Shown here: piece after piece, positions 42,250 to 53,287 of the stretch
Position numbering within the stretch: the first letter of the stretch is position 1
Layout of the letters: every line of letters starts with the position of its first letter
Assembly (NCBI GenBank): GCA_003991915.1
Contig: RQTK01000419.1
Span: 297,466 to 361,465, forward strand
DNA length: 64,000 bases
Source: Elysia chlorotica
Taxonomy: Eukaryota > Mollusca > Gastropoda > Plakobranchidae
Reading direction: 5' to 3'
Made by a program: the position numbers and the translations under genes
The notes under the pieces: model-generated
The model's database searches: none
Seen by the model: the letters and a program-made list of their open reading frames with translations, nothing else
What the model was told of the DNA's origin: nothing

Positions 42250-43805
42250 GGCTCAATCTGTCTACTCAAAGATGATCCAAGGCTGTGACAAGAGAGTATC
42301 AAATATAATGAAAATCATGTTCACATTTCTCTTTCAATTTTTAGTTTTAAAAATGAGGATGAGGTTAAAGGAAAATGTCATTTCTCTCTTAATTTTTATG
42401 TGCGGCATAGAAATATATTTGGTGTCTGCTTTTTCCTTTTCATTTTGCGAATAATCATTTATGGAGCATTATAATTAGGAATTCCAATACATCACTTTGT
42501 GAGCTCACAGGCACAAGGTTGGTTTGTATTTCATATACTGCTGTTGAAGTTGATCTCACTCCTCCATTAAAAAAAAAAAATTCTTTTTAATTAAAGACTT
42601 GGGTTAAATGGAGTCTAGTAGAACATTATTCATAGTTTTTAATAAAAATGTTCTATTTTTCGCATGTGTGCTCAACAAAAAAAGGCAAAATGTAAATATT
42701 TTCTAGAAAGATTATTCTTTAATTTCTTTCTCACACTCTTTCAGTCAATTTATTACCTAATTCAGCCCCTTTCTAGTTTTGTCTCCCTGATTGCACATTA
42801 AACTGTCGCATTTATTTTACGAACACTTTTCTATCCAGCCAATGATCTTATCATGTATCACTACCATTCTAACGTATGAATATTCCAGAGCTGTCAACCT
42901 AGACCATGTGGAAAGTCTTCAAAGTGTTCTCAACAGTTTTAAAAGCAGTACTTTCACATAAAAAGGTGTACTCCTGGCCTGTGTGTTGAAAAAAAAACCG
43001 CAACAGACAAAACTAACATCTGAACTTTCTCTTATGTAGAACAGTAGATTGCTTTTTTCCTTCAATCAAGGGCCCGTCTCGTACCTGTCTATATGAAATT
43101 TATAAATGATTTTGTAAGATTTAGGTAGCTCTAGACAATTTATGGAGTGATTACAGTTACCATGTATGATAAATGTATTTTATTAAAAAAAACAAAAACA
43201 TTTATAATCTAAAACTATAAAAGGGAGAATTAAAAAAAAACACAAAAAAACAGAAGATTAATTTTTCATGACTTAAATTTATCTTTAGAAATGCTGAAAT
43301 CTCTGATAAAATTCTCAAAATTTGAAATGGATCTTAAGAAATCCAATTGACGCGAATTGTAATTTTTAAAACTACTTCTAGTATAATTGTGTCATGTGTG
43401 TATTGAAGCAGTGCCTCTGATGTTCTGAATAAGTGCCTGTTTATCAAACCACCAAATTTATCTCGTCGAGTCTGCATTCCTATACAGACTTAGAAGGCAA
43501 AGAAGCTCCGTCTTAGGAAAACGAAACTAAACCTATGCTGGGTACACAAGTAGTTTGATGATCTTGAAGGTAGACAAGTACCGGCAGTTCAATGTAATTG
43601 GCTTTAAAAGAGCCTGAATATAGAAAAAAATTGGAATAGGACGAATATTCGGGGGGAAATCGAAACCCAATTTATCTGGAATGAATAGCAGGTCTGGGCC
43701 TATAGATCTAGATCTAGACTCTGGAATAAATGCAATCGTAAAAAGACGATGTTTGAAATTCAACTTAGATTCCAAGTGACATCCTCTAGATTTCCAAAAG
43801 AATCG
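42250..43805. other. Upstream region of CIT
   Basis: AT-rich sequence expected to hold the 5' UTR and promoter of the minus-strand CIT gene. No TATA box or CpG cluster stands out. 42622-42697 is a repeat shared with 44515-44590. Confidence 0.45.
42622..42697. repeat. 75-bp dispersed repeat, copy 1
   Basis: ACATTATTCATAGTT, then ATGTTCTATTTTTCGCATG, then GTGCTCAACAAAAA. These recur at 44515-44590 with a few changes. Confidence 0.85.
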
Positions 43806-43806
43806 T

Positions 43807-44530
43807 ATACAGTCAAACCTGTCTAAGACGACCACTGAAGATCCTGGGTCAGTGGTCGTCTTGGACAGGTCAAAACTTCTCCTTCTGAGTTCACAACCAC
43901 AAAAATATGTTGTTGGTCGCAGGTTTAGACTGCCGTACGGCCCATTAAAAAGAAGAGGAAGAAGAAGAAGAAGAAGAAGGAGAAGAAGAAGAAGAAGAAG
44001 AAGAAGAAGAAAAAGAAGAAGAAGAAGAGGAGGAAGAAGAACGAGGAGAAGACAAGGTCGACGATGAAGAAGAAGAAGACAAATTTTTCCATAATCCGAC
44101 TTTAATGTAAAGTTGAGTGGAAGTTTGATGACCATAAAAGGAAGCAACGACCATTTATGGAACATCCACTGAAGTTACAATTCGCCGTTCACCGAGGCCT
44201 TCTTGTCTGACACCTGTCTAGACACGCAATCTTCCCAACATTGACGCACTGGGGTGACTGGCTCGTGGTGGTCAGCGAAGCATGTCAAACAAACATACCG
44301 AATGTTAAGTCATCTTTTGTTTGCCGCACCTTTCATGGTCAAAACTGGTAAATGATGTTATGGGGTGGTCGCTTTAACAGGTTAAAGACCATTTTGGTAG
44401 AGAAAATAGGTGGTCGCGGTCGCGTTGGAGAGGTGGTCGTTTTATGGGGTGTATTTATATAGTAAAAAATCAAGGGGGTGGTGGATAGCTGGTCGCTTGA
44501 CCAGGTGGTCGTAACAACATTATTCATAGT
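43807..44530. mobile_element. Possible pogo/Tigger-like element, satellite-expanded
   Basis: Starts TACAGTCAAACCTGTCTAAG ACGACC (ungapped), like pogo-group termini (family knowledge). The motif GGTGGTCGtttt...AGGT recurs at about 43853, 44364, 44410-44445 and 44490-44515, in the orientation expected of subterminal repeats. A (GAA)n block occupies 43952-44080. No transposase frame was found and the far terminus is unclear. Confidence 0.4.
43952..44082. repeat. (GAA)n trinucleotide microsatellite
   Basis: AAG/GAA repeats with GGA interruptions. The Arg-rich and Ser/Leu-rich frames are artefacts. Confidence 0.95.
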
Positions 44531-44590
44531 TGCAAAATGTTCTATTTTTCGCATGGGTGCTCAACAAAAATAGTCAAAATATAAATCTAT
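44515..44590. repeat. 75-bp dispersed repeat, copy 2
   Basis: Matches 42622-42697 and begins where the possible pogo-like element ends. Confidence 0.85.
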
Positions 44591-44619
44591 GTTCCTTGTT
44601 TTACACTCAATAGAATGCA

Positions 44620-45310
44620 TGATTACGCAAAACAATTATTCGATGGTCAACATCAAGTAAGATCAAACCCATTAAAAAAGCATTTGGTTGGAGAAAATGA
44701 CGGCGATGGTCGAGGACTAGATGTAAAATAGAAAGATGGTTATTACATTGTTGATTGTATCATTCGGAGTTTTGGACCTATAAACGATATAAACAAAACA
44801 ATACTTTGGGGTAGATCGATATCATTATGTTGACTAACTCAATTCTTGATTTCTTCAACACAATGACAAGTGCAAAAACAAGAGAAATGTGAGGCAACCC
44901 TGGTGAATCAGACACAAGTTGCTAATATTTTTATAAGTTTTAAGCTATAGCCCTCCAAACAGAAAAATTACTCCAATTGACCCATTTCGTTTTCAAATAA
45001 AATATTATCTCTGGTTCTAAACATGATAGATACGTCTTTAACTAGTTTAACTAAGTGCTTTCTTTGATTCATAAAACACTGTGAATAACTCCAAAAGTCA
45101 AATTTCCGACTTGTACCTGATTTGCCCCACAAATATAGATTGCTTATAAATCGATATAATAATCAAATTTTGAAAATATTTTCTTCAGCGCACAAAACTT
45201 TATTTTTATCTTTAGTTTCCTTTTGTGATTGACAGAAAAAGCTTAGCTTGACATATATTGAGGACAAAAGCGTATACAAAAAATGCTAAGTGTATGGGTT
45301 GGGAGGTCCG
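44620..45310 (+). repeat. Unclassified interspersed repeat, copy 2
   Basis: Shares ordered blocks with 24130-24860, such as TTATTCGATGGTCAAC, CACAATGACAAGTGCAAAAA, CACAAAACTTTATTT, TTGACAGAAAAAGC and AAAAGCGTATACAAAAA. A middle section (44990-45150) matches the foldback repeat at 29826-29970 in reverse. Confidence 0.65.
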
Positions 45311-46021
45311 TTGTTTTTACTTTTCTGTGCCCCTGATGTTTATATATTTTTTTTTTTATAATTTTCCTTTTCCTATGTTGGCTGAGTCTTAAATATTAGA
45401 GTTTTCTTAAAATTGCAGGACCAATAGTCAAAAATCCTATTCATCTGAGTGAGTGAAACTAAAACCTGTTTAGCAAGCAGTCAAAGTAACAGGCCTAGAT
45501 TGCACATGGCGTGATGCAGTACTTATTAGATAGATTTGCTTTAGACAGTGCTCAGTGGCGTAGCGTCCATATATGCAAGGCACGCAGTGCTGCGTGCCTT
45601 GTTTCAACTTGTAAAAAAAATAATTAAAAAGAAATAACAAAATAAAAAAATAATAATAAAAATGACCACCCGTTTTGACCCACACCCTTAGATCTAAATA
45701 GATACGCACGGCGAGGTTTTGCCTGCCTAGAGCTATAGGCCTACCTAGAGAGGGGAGCGCTCTACATGCCTACTTGGAAGTATTTATTTATAGACGGTGG
45801 GAACCAACAGAGATCCTTTACTAGCCGCTTTTGAAAAGCATCCGGACTCCACATAACAAAATTGCTTGGCGGTCGTCATTGCCGGTTGCAAAATTTAGGA
45901 TAGCTAGCACACAAGCGCTGGTACAAAATCATTTATAAATTCATCGAGGCCAGTCTTCACATCTGCAGTACACCGCACGCCACACGAAGTCGCGCGAGCC
46001 ATGCGTGCGGCTCGCGGCCCC
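45311..46021. other. No gene seen before the gap
   Basis: AT-rich, becoming GC-rich next to the gap (GCGTGCGGCTCGCGGCCC). A minus-strand frame ending in DVKTGLDEFINDF adjoins the gap but cannot be assigned. Confidence 0.4.
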
Positions 46022-46501
46022 NNNNNNNNNNNNNNNNNNNNNNNNNNNNNNNNNNNNNNNNNNNNNNNNNNNNNNNNNNNNNNNNNNNNNNNNNNNNNNN
46101 NNNNNNNNNNNNNNNNNNNNNNNNNNNNNNNNNNNNNNNNNNNNNNNNNNNNNNNNNNNNNNNNNNNNNNNNNNNNNNNNNNNNNNNNNNNNNNNNNNNN
46201 NNNNNNNNNNNNNNNNNNNNNNNNNNNNNNNNNNNNNNNNNNNNNNNNNNNNNNNNNNNNNNNNNNNNNNNNNNNNNNNNNNNNNNNNNNNNNNNNNNNN
46301 NNNNNNNNNNNNNNNNNNNNNNNNNNNNNNNNNNNNNNNNNNNNNNNNNNNNNNNNNNNNNNNNNNNNNNNNNNNNNNNNNNNNNNNNNNNNNNNNNNNN
46401 NNNNNNNNNNNNNNNNNNNNNNNNNNNNNNNNNNNNNNNNNNNNNNNNNNNNNNNNNNNNNNNNNNNNNNNNNNNNNNNNNNNNNNNNNNNNNNNNNNNN
46501 N
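46022..46501. other. Assembly gap (480 N)
   Basis: All bases are N. Upstream exons of the ABCG8-like gene may be hidden here or further left. Confidence 0.99.
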
Positions 46502-46521
46502 TATTTCTTTCGATACATCAG

Positions 46522-46654
46522 GTGCAGGCCGTTATCGAACTGATGGGTCTGAAGCACGTCGCCGAGAGCAGGATAGGCGGAGCAATGATCAGGGGCGTGT
46601 CTGGAGGGGAGAAGAGGAGAATTTCAATTGGTCTGCAGCTTCTTAAGGATCCAG
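46522..46654 (+). CDS. ABCG8: ABCG8-like exon with ABC signature
   Basis: Acceptor GATACATCAG, then VQAVIELMGLKHVAESRIGG and GVSGGEKRRISIGLQLLKDP. Donor CCAG|GTAAGA, phase 1. Confidence 0.87.
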
Positions 46655-47449
46655 GTAAGAACATAGCGTAAACATGTTTTCAGAGGATGTTAAATCCGGT
46701 CGCAATGTGGGGCCAAAAAAGGGGCCAGTAAAAGGACAAAACACGACGGAAAACGGAAAAAAAATACCCTCTTTCCATTTTATAGACCAATTTTAAACTC
46801 TCCTTAAAAACACGAAAGGGGCATGTGGGCTTAAAGAGCTATATCAATACTACATTAAGATAACCACTAAACTTAGACTTTGAAGACATTATTGTTTAAA
46901 CAGACAATCATTTATACATAGATGCGGTTATCAAACCGGTTTCTACCGATACATTGTGTAAACAGGCCTTTAATTACAGACATGCAGGGTTACAAAACTA
47001 CAATCTACAGACATAACGATTCAGTGAGATGTTACTTACAGACATACTTAGTGGTGAATACTGAATAAGCATGGCCTCGAAACGAACTGTAGAATCTATT
47101 CCTTTTTGCTTTTTCAATTCAAAACACCAGCTTCGTAGTTTAAAGGTGTTTTATTTTGTTCCACATTCACTTTCAGAGATCCTTCTTCTGGATGAACCCA
47201 CCTCTGGCCTTGATTCCTTCACGGCACGGAACCTGGTCTCAACGCTGGCAAATCTGGCACACAAAAAGGGTAAACTGGTCCTGATGTCAGTGCACCAGCC
47301 CAGGTCGGACATTGTCAACATGCTGGACAAGATCGCCATACTGACCGGTGGTCAGCTGGCCTACCTGGGCACGCCCTCTCAGATGGTACCTTACTTCACG
47401 GGCATAGGGTACACATGTCCACTCAATGAGAATCCATGTGATATATATT
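46522..47449 (+). CDS. ABCG8: ABCG8-like half-transporter, two internal exons (partial)
   Basis: ABCG half-transporters pair to move sterols out of cells; ABCG8 works with ABCG5 in vertebrates (family knowledge). The first exon carries the ABC signature GVSGGEKRRISIG. The second carries Walker B LLLDEPTSGLD, the H-loop VHQPRSD and YLGTPSQMVPYF then GIGYTCP. The pattern DEPTSGLDSFTA plus MVxYFTxIGYxCP is closer to ABCG8 than ABCG5. The Walker A exon is missing (gap side). No transmembrane exons were recognised up to 53 kb, so it may be a fragment, a pseudogene or a gene with long introns. The two exons themselves are intact. Confidence 0.85.
46655..47176 (+). other. Intron between the two ABCG8-like exons
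   Basis: 522 bp, AT-rich, nothing recognised inside. Confidence 0.7.
47177..47449 (+). CDS. ABCG8: ABCG8-like exon with Walker B and H-loop
   Basis: Acceptor TTCACTTTCAG. The split codon gives Glu, then ILLLDEPTSGLDSFTARNLV, VLMSVHQPRSDI and NENPCDIY before donor T|GTGAGT. Confidence 0.88.
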
Positions 47450-47799
47450 GTGAGTGTGTTTTAAGTGTTATTGATTTAAAAACGTATATTAATTTGATCT
47501 TTTGAAATATCGGGTGCACGTTGAGTAAAATAAAACGTCATTTTTTTCTTGAATGAAATGACAAAGACATATATGAACACAAATCATATATTATTATTAT
47601 TACTAAATATCGACAAGTATATTACTAAATGTTGGTTTTAAAAGAATGGGACCAGTTAACTATTTTATAGCACAATAATTGGTTGCGAATAATTTTCATG
47701 ACTCTAGTTATATGGATAGTATGCTGATGATTTTGAGCTCCAGGGAAATTATCCCCCTTTGAAATAGTTTGATAATATATAGATAGATATAAATAAAAA

Positions 47800-47984
47800 A
47801 GGAGAGAGAGATAGAGAGACAGAGACAGATAAGGGAGAGAGAGAAAGAGAGAGAGAGAGAGAGTCATAAAAAAAAAGAGAAATGAGGAACGAGATAGAAA
47901 AAGAAAGGAGGAGCGAGAAAGTTAGAGATGGGGTAGAGGGGATATAGCAAGAGAAAACAAACTAAAGATGGGGCAAATTTGTAC

Positions 47985-48056
<72 letters not shown>
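47800..48056. repeat. Purine-rich tract with (GA)n
   Basis: AGAGA-rich sequence with a perfect (GA)n at 47989-48055. Confidence 0.92.
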
Positions 48057-48057
<1 letters not shown>

Positions 48058-48194
48058 AAGTGTAGACTTAGAGGGTACGCCAGTGGGTGTGTATATTACA
48101 TTCCGTTATGAAAGGCCTTCACACTCAGTGATTCACGCTGTCTCGCCACACAGCCTACCCGAGTACACATTGTAGTATGTAACGCCAAAAAATC

Positions 48195-48690
48195 CCATTT
48201 TGACGAACAGCTTGGAGGAAACGTAAGAAGATGCTGGATTTATTATTCAGAGTCAACGGGGAAAGTATTTTGTCAGTGTTGTAAATTATTCAGTACCACC
48301 GGCGAGACTGCTTTCACTTCAGGTTTCAACAACAAGAAAAAAAAATGTTTAAAAGATTGTCCTTGCAGGAAAACAGTGATGCTCATCGCAAATATATAAA
48401 TAGCTTCTATGTGTTTTGAAAACAAAGAGTGTTGGACAACTCTTCGTCTCACAATTGAAAAATACTGGCGTCAGAACTGATATTGAAAAGGATCCTGTCT
48501 GTTGTGAAATTATTGTGCGAAAGAGGACTACGTACTAATAATGAGGACAACATAGAGCTATCATTGCCTGACGGACTAGTGTCGTACTCAGCATGGGTGA
48601 ACTGATTGCAGACACTAAAATTAGGAAGTCAATTATTGGGCACCTTACTGGCCACCCATTAAATTTTGTGCGGACATATGACCCACAAAG
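48195..48690 (+). pseudogene. hAT-type TTF zinc-finger transposase remnant
   Basis: One frame reads RRCWIYYSESTGKVFCQCCK then LFSTTGETAFTSGFNNKKK. This is the TTF-type zinc-finger layout (W-x-Y ... C-x2-C-x2-F ... GF) of hAT/ZMYM-like transposases. A second frame continues LSLQENSDAHRKYINSF, and a third ILKRILSVVKLLCERGLRTN, as in the region following this finger. Several frameshifts and stops show decay. Confidence 0.65.
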
Positions 48691-48800
48691 TTAGTGTTTT
48701 GAAGGTTATTGTTTTGTTTATTATTAATTCGGATTTTTTGGAAATCCAGTCACTATTCTGAGTACCAAAAATGTGAGAAATCTCTAAGAAAAGCTCTAGT

Positions 48801-48983
48801 TTGAACGGTTCTTCCGATTATGTATTAATTGATTCGTGCCGCTGTTCTAAAGGATCATGTAGAAATAATCACAATGCCATTGCTACTCCATGTTTAGTAA
48901 GAGTAGTTTCATTCATAGAAGATATGGATACAATACGTTGCAGATCGATCTACATTCAGCTTGTAAGCAAGAAAGGTCCATAA
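48801..48983 (+). other. Unrecognised open frame, possibly transposon debris
   Basis: About 60 codons open, including a Cys-rich DSCRCSKGSCRNN. No family recognised. It may be the far end of the hAT remnant. Confidence 0.25.
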
Positions 48984-49881
48984 CGTGGCATTAGCATGGC
49001 TAGCGCCCCAACGCCATCAGACAGACTGGCTGAGCGTCCTGAATGACTGAGACGCTTTAAGCTCAGAGGGAGGTTACGTGGACAAGGTATACATGTGTTA
49101 TTTAATATATCAGTCCACATAATAATTCGTCGTTTCAGATAGCGCAATTTAAAGTTATTTTGATTATTTTGAAGCTGGTTATTTATTAGTTTCATTTGTC
49201 AAAACAAGCAGAGAGAACGAGTTTGATGAGAGGTTACCTGTATAAACTACTGAAATGACTTAGGATCGATTTTGGGCATTTTTTCTTTCGCAATTTTTTA
49301 GAGTTTTATAATATATGCGCTTCTTTCAAATGCGAATTTATAAAAAGTTGTTTTTCACACTAAAAGTCTAGGAACTATATACCCCAATAACAATTGACCG
49401 ATTGATTAAAAAATTCGCATGGTGTTGGTGCTTGATGTAATAAACCATATAATGGAGGCTTTAAAAAAATTGGTTTAGTTTTAGAAACGAGTTTTTCCCT
49501 TGATGGCACTATGGTATAAAAAGTGAAATTTGTTATTTCAAATAGCCAAAATCCTCTCTATTATATTCTTGAAATACAATGACTGCACATGTCTGACGAG
49601 TTTCAAGTCATTTAATAAAGAAATGTAGGACAGGATAGTTTTTTAAATTCACTGATTGTGGTACCCAAATTCCAATCTCACCATAGCGACCATGTGACAA
49701 GTTTTCAAAAAATACATCGTTTCCTACATTTTCAAGTGTGCTGATTTCAATGATTGCAGCTAAAACTAACTAAAGTAGATAACAAACAAACAAAAAAAAA
49801 AACTACCCCCAGGGACCCGCCCTCCTCTGAAGGAAGTACTCTCCATATTTTCAGGCCAGAATGCTTTGTCTCTGCGACGAT
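48984..49881. other. No gene seen
   Basis: AT-rich, no exon or repeat boundary recognised. Confidence 0.45.
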
Positions 49882-50143
49882 GATAGTGCACACTCTTTAT
49901 AACTACAATTATAGGCAGCATTGAGGGATTTTTTAAAAGCTGTTTCCAAAATATTTTTTAAAATTCGGTTGGTATACCGTTCGCCGGCGTTCGGTCCCGT
50001 TGAAAATCGGTTGATAGTGCACACTCTTTATAACTACAATTATAGGCATCATTGAGGGGTTTTTTAAAAGCTGTTTCCAAAATATTTTTTAAAATTCGGT
50101 TGGTATACCGTTCGTCGGCGTTCGGTCCCGTTGAAAATCGGTT
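49882..50143. repeat. 131-bp tandem duplication (two copies)
   Basis: 49882-50012 and 50013-50143 are adjacent copies differing at only a few positions (for example ATAGGCAGCATT versus ATAGGCATCATT, and CGCCGG versus CGTCGG). It appears to be a recent event. Confidence 0.96.
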
Positions 50144-50332
50144 GTTCATTTTTGAAAGCTCGTCGCATCCGTAATCATTAGTTCCGTCATTATTGAAAAT
50201 AATGTGCAACATATTATTTTTAGCCCGCACTTTCTCTAATCCTAGATTGCATTTAGTGTTCTTTACTACCTCCTCTGTCCGTTTAATTGTTGACCAAACA
50301 TGTGCCTCTATTGCTTTACACAGTTGAACCAT
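49958..50332 (-). other. Unassigned 124-codon open frame
   Basis: Minus-strand frame with ordinary amino-acid composition (LCKAIEAHVWSTIKRTEEVV ... GCDELSKMNNRFSTGP) that runs through one copy of the tandem duplication. No family recognised and no clear splice sites. It could be an exon or transposon-derived. Confidence 0.25.
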
Positions 50333-51640
50333 TTGTAGTGTAGCCTACATTTTGTTGCCTGAAGTTCCTTTTCAACCACGATATTTAAAGGACTCACATT
50401 GCATTTTCCTTAAAGAGTATTTAATTCTTCTCTAAATACTTCTTCCGCGTACTTTTAGAGTGGTGCACGTGAGCTTCTGAAGCCCACCTTCAAAATGTCT
50501 ATTATCGTTAGCCATTGATAAATGTCCGTTATGCTATTCCGATCAGCAACCTGTTTTTTTTTTTTTTTAGAAATGTAGTCAGTCCACTCGATTGGCGCGC
50601 ATTTCTTTTGGCGCGAGCAGAGCTGTCCCAAAATAACTATGCTTTTGTATACCCAACTCAATGTACATGTATGTCTTCTGGAGACTGACTTTGACAGAGT
50701 AGCATGACTTACATTATGTTCTGCACAAGGCTCAGAGATGAGGCCAATCTTAAATCTAGAATCTTCACACCAAACAATCAGTCTTGCAATGTAGGTTACA
50801 TTTTATGAACTCATTGATATAAAAAAATCTGATATGGTGGATTGTTTGACAAACTTTTATTCTAAAATGACAAGGTCATCTGCAATTAGTACAAATATAA
50901 CTTTGTAATAAGACGAACTGCTAAGTAAACTTTAAAGAAATCATCAAGTACTCCAGTACATAATCTTTCAAATGTAATTTAATTCACGCTTTGAGGAAAT
51001 AAAATACACAAGTATTTAATAAAAACAATACAATGCCAATACCTGAGACCATACAATAAAACACAGATTAGCATAAACAAGATATGAAAAACAAGTCTAA
51101 ATTCAGAGTAAATACATTTAAGATGTGGATGTTGCCCCAGTACCTGCACGTTAATCAAAATACCGATGATGATGATGATGATGATGATTCGTTCTACGAA
51201 AATTTCACCATTTTGGTTCTTTATCAGATCAAGGTACAGCACGAATTTTGTATTACATGTAGGCCCTACAACTTCAACAACCAATATATGAATCACAAGT
51301 GAATCAAGTTGAAATATTCATACTATAGAGAGGTGATAAATGAAACATTACTTTTGATATAGTAGAGGTAAACATGACATTAACATACTTAATGTCAATG
51401 CAAAGCAATTATCATGACTGAATGCAGACTATTTAAAAAAACCGAGATGCTTTTAGTGTTTATATATTGAGAAGAAGGAGAAAAAAGTTTTGATTACCCA
51501 GTTTGTATAATGTATATTATGTCTCTGTGCTCAAGAAAATCTATGGTTAAAGAGAATGAAATGCTCTCTTAGTTTCTACACTTACAAAGAAAGATCTTAT
51601 ACCTTAACAGAGGGGATCACATTTCATTATTTGGTTAATA
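50144..51640. other. No gene seen; short (ATG)n at 51164-51188
   Basis: AT-rich sequence. The only structured element noticed is a 25-bp GAT/ATG repeat. Confidence 0.45.
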
Positions 51641-52240
51641 AATTAATAATAATATTAATAAAGTACAATCATATAGTAGTTTTCCCAGTGTTGCTCAAAG
51701 CGCTTTACATTTTTTTATCAAGCAATCGATAAAATACATTTGCTAAAATTACAGTGTAAATACAGAATAACACAGTAGTTGATAGCTCGTGTAATTAACA
51801 CGGTATAATACATAAAGATTAAAAATCATTGAAAATAACTAGCAAATAAATTGTATTTTAAATCAATACAATGAAATAATTATGTAAATCATGGAGAAAA
51901 CAGATGGTACATATATAAAATTTAAATAATTTGTAAAATAGAGGATATAGCATGTGTAAATACTCAGATTAAAAAGACATAGGACTTGTAAATAAATGGT
52001 ACAATAAAAATGTTACACAAAATATATTATAATCATATTGAATACGTTTATGAATTAATAGCCATCTTTTCTTAAAAGGACATGGAGTCAATGAAACATA
52101 AAGAACGTTTACACTTTACTTTTTAAAGTTTGCAAACTGTCGGAAGCGTAAAACAGACTTTAGTAGACTATTCCAAATGTCAGGAACTGCAAAATTAAAA
52201 GATCGCTTACCATAATTTTTTAAGTGGATTTTGGTTTTGC
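51640..52240 (-). mobile_element. L2/CR1-type LINE 3' end, decayed
   Basis: On the minus strand, 52120-52230 encodes YGKRSFNFAVPDIWNSLLKS and following residues, the C-terminal reverse-transcriptase motif (YGxRSFSxxxPxxWNSLP) of non-LTR elements. Downstream, the 3' end reads GTAAAGCGCTTTGAGCAACA, then AATATTATTATTAAT. The hairpin-like GTAAAGCGCT tail matches the element at the right edge of the window. Confidence 0.72.
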
Positions 52241-52568
52241 ATAAAAGTGATTTATTTTTTTATTGCAGCTGTCTTTCACAGGCATATTGATATGTAAAAG
52301 GTCTTTCAACTATGATGGACAAAATGGATCCTTTAGACTTTGGTATGTAAGTATTGCTATCTTATAATCTACCGGTACTCTGAATTTTATTGGAAGTCAA
52401 TCAAGTTCCTTTGATATATGTTTTATAAGTCGAACTCTTTGCATTTTATTTTTTCACATTTGCTTACTTTTTCACAGGTCATGCCTTTGAAAAGAGCATT
52501 GCAACAATCAATTTTGATTTTGGATTTGCATTATGGATAAATCATACAGATAAGAAATATATTATACT

Positions 52569-52955
52569 TTGGAGTGCCAGATAGCTTTGTTGGTAATGCT
52601 CTAGTCTAAACCGACTGGCAGGAAAGGTATGTTGTTCCTTAGATGCTGCCTCCCAACTCCATTCATTATTCAAGATTCTTCAGGAAACTTAAAGAAAGGG
52701 GCTTGAACTGGCACAAGCTGGTTTCCCAAGTGTGTACCTCGTTCAAAACTTTCTTTGGTTAAACTTTATTTGTTGGATTTCAGCCCCTACGTTTGAGGTT
52801 GGGATCAGTATAATGTCACTGTCTGAGATGGGAGCCTGGTATCTCCGCACTATCTCTGGGTGACAGCACATAAAATTATCAGATAATAATCTTGGGACCC
52901 GTCCACAAGATAGCCCAGTTTCTGGCAATTAACATTTAGAAACTAACTGACTAAG
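52569..52955 (+). mobile_element. tRNA-derived SINE, diverged, with insertion
   Basis: Head-like GTGCCAGATAGCTTTGTTGG, then after extra sequence a body (GTGACAGCACATAAAATTATC) and tail (CCGTCCACAAGATAGCCCAG) that match the copy at 36826-37110. Confidence 0.6.
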
Positions 52956-53077
52956 TCAGGATGGTTTGGAGTAATCTTCTGGAAAAAAGTAGCGTGATAT
53001 ATTTTTCCTTGATTATTGCACAACTTATCATAGATTATATATATTTTTTTCCATAAAATTTGCTGGACTAAACGTTA

Positions 53078-53287
53078 CTATGATGTGAAAGATACCACTG
53101 TCTGCTGAGGTTCAAAGTCTAAGCAAATATCACGACAAGTTTTATCATGGGACGGAATAAAAACTCTCTCCTTGGGTGACTGTATAGCCTTGGGTCCTTG
53201 ACTTTGCAAAATAGTATGCTGCTCCTTGACAAAGTCGGTGATGTCACTTATGTCGACTATGAAATCCTTTGCAAAAGCATGTAGAGT
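53078..53287 (-). CDS. DUF4291 gene exon 4 (stop)
   Basis: Acceptor TTTTCTTTAG. TLHAFAKDFIVDISDITDFV, then KEQ and a variable tail ending VVSFTS and TAG. The IVDISDITDFV block is the usual C-terminal motif of the family, which supports the join across the 1.9-kb intron. Confidence 0.87.
   Translation of the reverse strand, partial: TLHAFAKDFIVDISDITDFVKEQHTILQSQGPKAIQSPKERVFIPSHDKTCRDICLDFEPQQTVVSFTS

Noticed and set aside
43533..44165. 210-codon minus-strand frame with Leu runs
   Set aside because: The core is the (GAA)n satellite and the flanks belong to the possible pogo-like element.
45904..46646. Open frames running through the N gap
   Set aside because: N bases cannot be read as codons. 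Only the ABCG8-like exon at 46522-46654 is supported.
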